From NCBI GenBank assembly GCA_948567375.1, contig OX419758.1, positions 45,523,473 to 45,587,472 on the forward strand: a DNA stretch of 64,000 bases. The letters run 5' to 3'. The stretch's first letter is position 1; each line of letters begins with the position of its first letter. The translations under genes were made by a program, and so were the position numbers. The notes under the pieces are model-generated. The model had not been told where the DNA came from, searched no databases, and saw nothing but the letters and a program-made list of their open reading frames with translations. Origin of the DNA: Lunularia cruciata (lineage: Eukaryota; Streptophyta; Marchantiopsida; Lunulariales; Lunulariaceae). This document shows positions 1-9,169 of the stretch, piece after piece.

Positions 1-1297
1 TTTATCTCTTGTCATAGACTCGGAAAGCCTTTTCCATGTCATACCAAATAAGTTGCCATGTAACTGAAAGCTATGCTCTTCTGAACTGGATTCTTGCAAA
101 TGTCCTCTATAGTTTGTGTGAAATGCTCTGCATCTTCTAAATAATCTAGAATCTGCCCATAATGGTGGGACATCATACTAAACCTTTCATCTTCTATTTT
201 CATTCTACTTCCAATGGGAGCAAAGGCAAACATAACTATTTTCTTGAGCAGATCTTGGAAAGTGCAGCCTTTTGGAAATATACAAAGACTTGAATTGGGA
301 TGGAATTGAGATAAGGATCTTGATCTATGTTCTCCATGATGTCTAATAGTGCAATTTTACAAACTACAATATATGGCGCTGAATGCAAAGTACTACTATC
401 CAAGATGGAAATGGAAATGGCTGGCAGCACTTAGTGTTAACTCCACTCCCCTAATTGCAATTAGAGAATCAACGAACCACATAAAATGGAATCAATTCAC
501 TTTGGATTTATTGACTAGTTCCCTATGCATGAATAATTGGATTATGAGAGGGAAAGTTTGAACATCTCAAAGTGTGTAGGATGTGCATGTTCTTGTTCCA
601 CCCAGCCCCTCGTAGCACTCTAATTTCCTCATAACTCTTCTTTGTCTTTTTGGTCGGTCTGTTCGTAAGACGACCAATATCCTTCCTCTAATCTTACATG
701 CATACACCCCTAACTCTATAAATGAAACACCCCTGCTTAAATCCATAAAAACTTTCATGGGTGATATTTAGTGGTTAGCAAATTGTTTTTACGAGTTCCC
801 CTAAATAAATTTTACTGATTCACCCCTTTACGAAATTCAACTCCTACCGGTAAGGTTCTGTCCTTCTTACCTTTGAAACCTCCTAATGTATTCAACATAA
901 AGTATGAAAAACGAGAGCAACGGGAGATCAAATATACACTAGAAGGTGATTTGAGAAAGTGAGAGAAAAAGGCTACCAAGAAGGATGGGAAGGCCCAAAG
1001 ATGAGGATGAGACCCCAATGGTATCGGTATGAGAGAGAGACGACAAATATCCACTAGAAGGTGATTTAAGAGAGAGAAAAGGCGTAAAAGGATGAGAAGA
1101 CTCCAATCAAGAATGAGACATAAAGTGTAAAATGGAGTTAAGCTCCAATGATAATAATATGGGTACGAGAAAGGAAAGGCTACAGCGTGTGGTAACAGGA
1201 ACAAGAAGGATAGGAAGATCACATCAAGTCGTACGTACAAGGAAAAAACATAGTAACATGGACTAAAAAAATGGTATCGGTATGAGGAAGGGCGAGG
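1..1297. other. Non-coding stretch upstream of CP12
   Basis: No coding region is recognisable here. The open frames are short and match no family I know. The longest, on the minus strand at 812-1438, is antisense to purine-rich repeats and its translation is low-complexity. The last 400 bases are GA-rich and hold the diverged direct repeat listed separately. Confidence 0.5.
929..1130. repeat. Diverged direct repeat, period about 115 bp
   Basis: A segment starting CAAATATACACTAGAAGG at 929 recurs as CAAATATCCACTAGAAGG at 1044. In both copies it is followed by a GTGATTT, GAGAGAAAA and GAAGGATG/GGATGAG succession. The words TGGTATCGGTATGAG at 1019 and 1272 suggest a third, more eroded unit. This is an old tandem duplication with no coding content seen. 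Confidence 0.6.
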
Positions 1298-1361
1298 GAT
1301 AATACATTCCAGCCAATGAGGAGCCAAAAACACATTATATGATGCTAGATTCACCACGTGG
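1298..1361 (+). promoter_or_regulatory. I-box/CCAAT/G-box cluster upstream of CP12
   Basis: Within 64 bases there is a GATAA I-box core (1298-1302), a CCAAT box (1313-1317) and the palindrome CCACGTGG with G-box core CACGTG (1355-1360). The cluster lies about 410 bp before the CP12 start codon. G-box plus I-box combinations are typical of light-regulated photosynthesis promoters, which suits a Calvin-cycle regulator. The motifs are seen directly; the regulatory role is inference, and the transcription start is not known. Confidence 0.4.
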
Positions 1362-1771
1362 ACAGCGGCAAAAAATCCCCGGGATCCGCTCCCCTCGACC
1401 GCCTGCCCGGATACCCGAAAGTGCAAACTTTCTTCCATTTTCGCGAAAATTTTGCCAATGCGGGAAACTGCAGTCGTTGGATTGTGATCGCAAGGGAGGA
1501 TTTAGGACGACAAAAGTCTGGGCAGGATCAGATGGGTGGGCAGGAGAAATTAATCTGTTGGATTCAAGCGAGAGACGGAGAGGCGACGAAAGCAGCAGCA
1601 GTGCTGCAGATCGACGAAGACGAATCGGGATTGTAGTCAAGAGAAGGTGAGAGTTACGTGACATCTTCCTCGGTGTTCACACTCGCAACACCTTGCGGAA
1701 TTCCCGTAAGTTGAGCGTCGAGTTCGTCTTCGAGTCGAATTTCATCCTGTTCCGAACCAACTTTTTTCGCC

Positions 1772-2164
1772 ATGGCATCTCTAGCAATGGCCTCTTCGAT
1801 CTCTATGTCGCTCGTTGCACCAAGCCTCGGGGCTGCATCCCTTTCTTTCTCGTCGTCCTCTTCGTTGAGAGTGGCGTCGTCGACGAACGCAATCGCTCCC
1901 CTGCGTCTTTCGAGAGGAGCCCGAGTCGTGGCCATGGCGCAGCCAAAGCCCGATATCAGTGAAGAAATTGAGAGGATGGTTAAGTCGGCTACTGAGTGCG
2001 GTGATCCCTCAAAGGAAGAGTGCAGGGTGGAGTGGGATAACGTAGAGGAGTTGAGTGCAGCCAGGGCTCACCAGAGAGCCGCAGCCAAGAAGAAAAGCGA
2101 CCCATTGGAAGTGTTCTGCGAAGAGAACCCCGAGACTGACGAGTGCCGTACCTACGAGGATTAA
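1772..2164 (+). CDS. CP12: Calvin cycle regulator CP12, chloroplastic
   Basis: CP12 is a small intrinsically disordered stroma protein. In the dark it forms disulfides and tethers glyceraldehyde-3-phosphate dehydrogenase and phosphoribulokinase into an inactive complex; thioredoxin releases it in light. The 130-residue product begins with a Ser/Ala-rich, acid-free stretch of about 52 residues ending near an RGARVVAMA segment, as expected of a chloroplast transit peptide. The mature part shows the full CP12 signature: cysteine pair Cys76/Cys84, the central WDNVEELSAA block (about residues 88-97), and the C-terminal pair Cys116/Cys125 in FCEENPETDECRTYED. This C-terminal segment is the part that enters the GAPDH active site in known CP12s. 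The start is the first ATG of the frame, in a good plant context (CGCCATGGC). Length and both cysteine pairs are normal, so the protein should be functional. The coding region has no intron. Confidence 0.96.
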   Translation: MASLAMASSISMSLVAPSLGAASLSFSSSSSLRVASSTNAIAPLRLSRGARVVAMAQPKPDISEEIERMVKSATECGDPSKEECRVEWDNVEELSAARAHQRAAAKKKSDPLEVFCEENPETDECRTYED

Positions 2165-5100
2165 ACAGGCGCAAATTAACCTCGGTGCGTCTTGTGAGTT
2201 TCTGATGTCCGCTCAATTTGGAGTTCTTGTTTTGAATGCGGAGATGATATTACTGTAAATGAAGAATTCTCAGCAAAAGAATTGGTGTATCTTGTTCTCC
2301 TCTAAGGTCCCTAGGGTCAACCCACACTGAAGTTTTGTCTATCGGAAGCGCCGTCTTCTCGTAGAAAGAATCTCAATGCGAAGTTGCTGTGTAGATCCGT
2401 TTGTTATCATACTACACTCTCGTTATCTCTGTCTCTCGTTCTTCACCTTGAGGATCATTTGTACCTGAAGCAATCTACCTTGAATGGAAACAACCACGCT
2501 AGCTATCAACCCTAGGAGTCCCTGTCTAGTTCTTTTAATTAGGAGTAAGCTGTCCCCGCGGTATGCAACTTTATGCCTCTCCATTTGATGGGACTACCAA
2601 TCCTGCGTATACTACGCATAAGTTTCTTCAATTCCTCCAACAACCTCTTAGACAATCCGAGGAAGTCAATGGTCATGCAACCGCTGTGACAGGAAAGCTT
2701 TTGTTGATTTACACGTTGTATGCACGTTTAATATGTTCTACACTTTCTATTTTCTGTATTTTCCAATATACATTTACTGGCTCTCGAGAAACAAAACTGT
2801 TACAGTTCTTATCCATAACTCAGTGGCTGTTTACATATCAATGCTCTGTAAGTCTTGTCCGAAGTCAGATGGGATAGTTTTGCCCTGAGATTGCTGGGTG
2901 TTCTCGTTACCTTTCTCTGCATCTTACCATCCCTTACTCGCGATTTGGCAGGTGTAAAAATTATGGACAACTTTGTTCCAGTTTCTGTAAAGTACGGAGA
3001 AATGCTTTGGCCACGAACATTGAATTGAACAGCACGGAGATATTTCTCAGAACTGTATGACGCCTCACAGAGCCGGCAAGCCCTCTTGAGCAGCTGACTG
3101 TCAAAGCTTCTGGATTATAATTGTACTGTTTACGATAAATATTTGTCATACACCATGTCGCATGATGTTTCTCTTTAAGAACTGTAGCAGCGGTGTGTTT
3201 TGCCGGCTAGCTAAAATGCATGTCATGTAATGAATGCAAAGCATATAAACCTTTCAAGTTAGCGAAGTGCCTGTACCCTTGGGTGAGTGTGGAAAGTTTG
3301 GACCGAGTGTGGTAAATGTGAGCACCAGTGATGTGCTTAACATAGGATCCTGAGTATAGCCATCGATACTTGGATTCTGGTGCGTTTGAAACTTCTGTGC
3401 CAAATCTACTCATTTATTGGAGGATAGTCATGGGAGATGTCAATAATTTGATATCCGCTCTAAAATCTTGAAGGATACGTCCTTGAAGTTCTCCTTGAAG
3501 AACTTGTTTGCAACTGCGTTCTGATTCTTGGCGTCACATATATGAGGTCTCAGTATTACAATAGTGCATGTTTGTTTACACTTAGTGAACCTACTGAAAG
3601 TACGATCACAAATACGTCGGACTCTATCGGAATTTGATTTCATACCGGCATAGATTTATACCAAACATACGTCACGGAGCTGATATCACTAAGCAGTTAA
3701 ATAATCAGTTAAGGTGACTTTTCCAAGGCTCACAAATTTCTCGCTGAACACTGCAGTTACTTACTGATGGAGATCAAGCCCACTTGCAAGGTGTGCGTTT
3801 CAGCAATGTGAAGGAATTATAAGTTAGCGGAAGGAGTACCATGATCCTAGCAGTGGTACGAAATTGTAGTGACTAATGTCAATGGATCGCCACGGGAAAA
3901 CTTCTCGGGCTCCTCTAGAATCCCGGTTCAGGATGTTCAGTTTCTTGGGCGTTCTAAAGCTGATCAATGACATTTGTTGCCACGCTGGAACGTTTTTCCA
4001 GCTCATAATATGTACACCAAACGCAAGTAGAGAAGTCGGAAACCTTACGATCCATGTTGGAGCTGCTGCGAATGAGTTGAGAGTCTTGGCAGCTTCGTAA
4101 GACTTGTTTTGGGAGTGTAACGAACATCTTGGTAAGACGAAAAGCACTATGTTAAGTCCTCAACTCGTTGGTGGTATCCACGAATCCTGCAACATTGAGA
4201 TCTTGAAGGTATCCGAGAATCCTATATCAGTGATAACTTGGAGGACGAAAACAAGCTCCAATGCAGGGGCTTGTGTGAGGAGGATCGAGGGAACACGAGG
4301 TGAGGCTACGGCCATCGAGCTCAGCAAAAATAGTGAGATCTGCCCTCGATCGGTAACAACGGGACTAACAGCGGGATCAGTTGTGAAGTTCCTTAAGCCA
4401 GTAAACGTGAAGAAATTCCCGTTTACAGCCCTAAACATCTGGCACCTTGAAATCGATGGTGAGTTCAGTATCTGAGGCGTAAACTAGCATGTAAGAAAGC
4501 AGAAGAAACGAGGAATTCGGTAATTCCCCATCACGAGGTAATCAATGACTGAAATCGAATAGGACAGCTTTTGCGAAGCGCGAAGATTGACAAGATTTAG
4601 GTTAAGGAACAGTGTATGAATTAAACTTGAAACTATTCAGCTTAGCCTAAATAGCTGAAAATACAAGCTTTCACTTCAGTTTGTTGAGCTTTAGATGATA
4701 ATGAGAGTGCAGCTGCTTCTGATCATTATAGCTCGATGATGCATGTCGTTTTGATGGCTTGAGTTCGTGCCACTTCAACTTACTGCTATGAGTGTAATCT
4801 AAAAGACGAAGGCGACAGGGATATCACCCATCAGCAACTGCTTCAAGAATTGCGGTGTTGAGGCAGGCAGACAATTTCTTCGTCATCAAGGTGTCTGTGC
4901 ATCCGACAGCCGTTTGCAGGATGATCCCTTGGTCGTAAGCATGGGAACTTCACGGGTTCCCACACTTGTTTAGGAAGTCAGCGGCATGCCGAGTCCAAGA
5001 ACGCGGTAGGAAGTCCAGGTTACCAATAAGTGATCTCGTACGGAATGTGTGGAAAGATCAAAGAAGCAGAGTATACCAACACAGCACGTCAAATGCCTAC

Positions 5101-6219
5101 TCGACTACTGAAGTATTCAGAAGGATTAGGACGCAAAATGTGGATTAATATCAGCTTGTTCGGTTTTGTTTGTGAAACAGTTATTCTTAATTTACACAAA
5201 ATTCTATGACCGTATATGCTCCGGACCTGCATCCTGATGAAATAGATATGAATCTTCGATCAGAGAAAGAACTTTTATGAGTTAGTCGTGCATCTCATGA
5301 TAGGCAATAGTGGGAGAAATGGCCGTATAGAAGTCAAAGATGTTACACTCTTGTATTGGACTATATCCTCCATTTAGACAGATTAATGGTCACTAATTTG
5401 TTTTGACAGTTTCTTCATATTGCTGCCAATCTATGCCGACCTCGTGACGTTAAAACTGAGGATGGTGAAGGCATTAGGCAATAGGCATGAGAAACTGCAA
5501 GGCGTGGGAAAGTTTCATTAACCCAAGGCAACAGAGCCAGGGGACACATCTCATATATTACAATGATTTGTTGTACAGACTTCTGGGTTTCAAACCTATT
5601 CTATCTTCTAGGTGGAATTTATGGTTGTGGAACAAGAAGATAAATGGTTGATACATTCGTATGAATCACATTGACGCACTTGGTGAACTGATTTGAAAGC
5701 TAATCTAGAGCAAATGCCGATTAGTGTGGAATCCGTACATTGAGGATCTTTTAGGAATCTTTTACTCCTTCGCCATTTTCCGGAGATCCTGTAAGCATTG
5801 CAAATCCTAAAATGCTTGTCACATAGCCTTCATATGCGCAGATCGAGTCAATGCCATCTGGGTTGTGTGGCGGCAGGCAGCCTGTAACCCAAGTGGGAGT
5901 ATGAGAGGGTGGAGTTGAAGCTCCCCTTTAAGACTGTCGGATGCATTAGAAGGAACGCCAACTTGAAGCACGGAGTCTAATGATCAAGCCTTTCCTTGAT
6001 AAGGGTGTGCCCACATAATGTGTATGTCGTATCACTATTATATTTTGTAGTTTACTTTAGACAACATGTGTCCATAATTCTACAAAGGATAGTGGTTGGT
6101 GTAAAGGGTAGTGGTGTAATCCATAGGAGAGTAATCACATTAGGTAATGTTCCTTCGGTTGCTCCGTTGTGGATAGACCGTATGATATATATAGCTCGGA
6201 TATTTCAGATGCGAGAGGG
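2165..6219. other. Intergenic DNA, no gene recognised
   Basis: The first 100-200 bases are probably the CP12 3' untranslated region; no clear AATAAA is present. Beyond that, open frames on both strands stay under about 125 codons and show no motif I recognise. The best is at 4104-4475 (+), with competing frames on the minus strand. The sequence is not clearly repetitive. It may contain decayed exons that I cannot identify. Confidence 0.4.
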
Positions 6220-6510
6220 CAGATTTCTCATAAAGACTCTATTGGGACTAAAATATCCGAGCGGTCAGATTTCTCATAAAGACTCTATTGGGGCTAAGCC
6301 CCATGTTACCTTTTTTGTCTCTCCCTTGTACGGGCTTGATGGGGTTTTCCATCTTTCCTTTTTCGTACACGGTCGCCTTTTTCCCCCATAATGTGGAAGG
6401 TGATGGGGTCTTCTCATCCTTCGTTTTTCGTACGCGTTCGCCTTCTTCTTTTTCCTACACGGTTCTCCTTTTTCCTACACGGTCGCCTTCATCATAATGT
6501 GGAAGGTGAT
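6220..6510. repeat. Local tandem duplications
   Basis: CAGATTTCTCATAAAGACTC with its following TATTGGG occurs at 6220 and again at 6266, a 46-bp step. Downstream, a second motif (TTTTTCGTACACGGTCGCC and variants, then CATAATGTGGAAGGTGATG) is repeated between about 6360 and 6510. These look like small slippage duplications in non-coding DNA. Confidence 0.6.
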
Positions 6511-9120
6511 GCGTGAGACGGGTGACCGAGTAGCGATCACGTTCTGCTCTGTCCCGTCAAGAGACAGCTTGGGTGAATGTATTCTGACGATAATCTTGTC
6601 GTAGCAGCTCCCTGCAACCTCTTTGTCAACTTTTTCCTGGTGTCACTTAATCTTGGGTAAATGACTGACTGAGAATCCGGTGCTCGCACTGACCAAATTG
6701 AGGGTTTTTCTGTCATATTTCAGAGAAGTGCTCTCTCATGGAAACGACTTTCATGACTCGATAAAGATGATCCTTCTGTAAAGTTAGAGACACTGTGTAA
6801 GCGGTGATCAACTTGCCAGAAGTTAGAAAGCGACCACGACAATTGTACCCCACAAATAAATGCTTCAATCCCATACAAAATCACTCTGTTTTAAGAATGT
6901 TAAGGTAAAGTTCGTTCTGCATATTCCATGGATGTGAAAGATTGTGGTAAGATTGCGAGGTGCCTCGCGGAAGACAAAGTTCAGAAGTTTGTCTTTCTTG
7001 ATAGATTGGATTATGATCTCTTTCTCTCTCTCGTTTGAAAGACCATTCCCCGCTTGGTACAAACATTATGACTCCAAATAATACAGTTTTGGTACAGGAC
7101 GTCATACTAGTCTAGAGATCAAAATGCTTCGTCTTGTGATGACATATTTCTCGGTCCATATAAAAGAATCTTAAGTTGTCCGTTTGCGTGATATCTCGGA
7201 GGCAGTGCTGTGGCTTTGTTCCTTGGGTTGAGAAGAAACAGATCAATACTGTGGTCCTATTTCACAAACTGGATGACCATGGAATCTAAACCAAAGCCTG
7301 GGTTTACAGTGTTTCCCGCAAGTCGGTCAGTAGAATGAGTGGGTTTAGGCAGGAAACAGTAAGGAACTTCCTTGTGTAGGAAAGGAAGTGCACATTGGAC
7401 TAAATTAGCTACTGGGAAATGAATCCTAGAATTTAGCGCCGGTTGAAACTTCTTCGGAGGATTCGATCTGTTCAAATGTCTGGAGCTCGATCCCTGAGGC
7501 AAGGATCGAAATCAAAAATGAAGGGAAGTGAGCTTTCGACATTTTTATTCTAAACACTAGCCTAATTCTCTCGGAGATTCTGGACTATATCAAATTCCTG
7601 TTAGAGCTGGATTGTTATCCTTCCGAATTTCCAGGTTACTTCGTGATAATAGCAAGATGTCTGTTCTGTTGAGGAATTTGAATAACACCTGAATTTCCTG
7701 GGAAAACACCAGACAATTTGACAGTATGACAAATTGTTTGATGAAAATGCTCTTGAGACAAAATTTTGAGACAAAATTCTCACATAGAACATGTCGGGTG
7801 AGCATAAGTGAAAAGGTTCTTGTTTCTCCGTCGGTGGAGCTCGGAATGATTTTAGTTTCCATCTTAAAAATTTAGATTCTGAAATAATTTGGTCCAGATT
7901 AGTAAGCGTTTTTGGTGTAGCGTTTTGAGGTTGCGAGAGACACAGTGGACGTGCCATTGGTAAGAAGACCAGAAAGATTGAGAAGAAAGAAAGGCATCAT
8001 CCTACATCATCATCCTATATGCACCTTACTGTTTTGAGGTGAATGAACTGTGTCAGTAAAACCCTTCAGTAGTGATACCTATGGCGAAGAAATGATCCAA
8101 AAAGTGTCATAACATGGGCAACTCCCGCAGGACTGATCACTTCTCAACAAGCGTCGTCGATCCGAATCAATCCCTCGGGGTGATGAACGGTCGAGCTCAA
8201 GATCAGAAATATTATTAATCGAATTACTATCCTCATCGGACACCTTTAGCGCTTCATTGAGTGTTAAATTAGATCAGAAACAGGAAATCCTCTCAACGAT
8301 TCTGGATACACCACACATAATTGCCTGTTAGAGCAGCTACAATTCCGATTTTTCAGATTATATCTAGTTGGTTTTGTGATTTCAGCAAGATGTCGATCTT
8401 GTTGAGGCGTTTAGATACGTAAATTTCCTAGATTCTATTGATTATGCGTTCAAATTGTTCAAAGACAACGCTCAAGAGCTAGAAGCTTGATATTCTCACC
8501 TAGAACGTCTCGAGTGAGTACTACCCACTTATCAGCAATCTATCTTTGTCGTTCAAGAATATCCACAGCAGAAATGAAAAAGACATGATATATTTCTCGG
8601 TTAGTAATACATATTGCAGTGTTCACTGATTTGGGACAATGATGCTAGGCAGTGATAAAAGTGGAGCTAGAGCACGCAACATTCAACGCCTCCCTACTAA
8701 AGCTGCTCTCTGTATTATACTCTGAGGTTTGTTCGTCTGATACAGCAGCCAGCCGGCAGATGTAGAAGTTGTGAGGAAACTTTCTGGAAGGAACAGTAGA
8801 ATATCGACACTAAATATCCACAGGAGGACGTCCAATGGCGCACAATTGTTTCTGGTACTCGTTTCGCAAATGGTAAAGAGTTCCAAAGCTCATAACGTAG
8901 ACGATGGCCCATCTCCAATTTCTGATTGCGATTTATTGATTACGTTGGTGGGTTATCTCATGGCCAAGCTTCTGTCCCGGTTTCTTGTTGGCAGGAAGAG
9001 TGGAAGATCCGAAATGCATGAAGCGATGCTACCCCAGAACCTGGTCACTTAGAACCGTACCAAAATTGTTCGACCAGGCTTGAGGCCATCTTTCCTCATC
9101 CAACTCGATGGACCAGCCAC
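6511..9120. other. Intergenic DNA with an old duplication
   Basis: No intact gene is visible. The stretch contains the pair of diverged direct copies at 7561-7803 and 8281-8520 (separate entry). The last 100 or so bases before 9120 belong to the 3' flank of PEPC copy 1 and are recognisably similar to the flank after PEPC copy 2. Confidence 0.4.
7561..8520. repeat. Diverged direct duplication of about 240 bp
   Basis: Two copies (about 7561-7803 and 8281-8520) share an ordered series of words: GATTCTGGA, CCTGTTAGAGC, AGCAAGATGTC, TTGTTGAGG, AATTTCC, CAAATTGTT, CTCAAGAG/CTCTTGAG, ATTCTCAC and TAGAACATGTCGGGTGAG/TAGAACGTCTCGAGTGAG. Read on the minus strand, both give similar peptides around FxQF...LNRTDILL / LNKIDILL. 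This suggests a duplicated exon that has since decayed, since both copies are broken by stops. The parent gene is not recognised. Confidence 0.55.
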
Positions 9121-9126
9121 TTTATT
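9121..9126 (-). terminator. AATAAA poly(A)-type signal after PEPC copy 1
   Basis: On the minus strand AATAAA lies 43 bases after the stop codon of PEPC copy 1. The same hexamer sits at the matching place after PEPC copy 2, so it was part of the duplicated flank. It is close to the stop codon, so the main cleavage site may be elsewhere. Confidence 0.35.
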
Positions 9127-9169
9127 TTCCAAAAATTGACTTCGAAATTGATTGAGATTGAGGTCGACT

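Noticed and set aside
812..1438. 208-codon open frame on the minus strand
   Set aside because: It lies antisense to GA-rich repeats, its translation is low-complexity (Phe/Ser/Leu/Tyr runs), and it shows no domain.
4104..4475. 123-codon plus-strand open frame with opposing minus-strand frames
   Set aside because: No recognisable motif, and both strands are open over much of the same stretch. I cannot support a gene.
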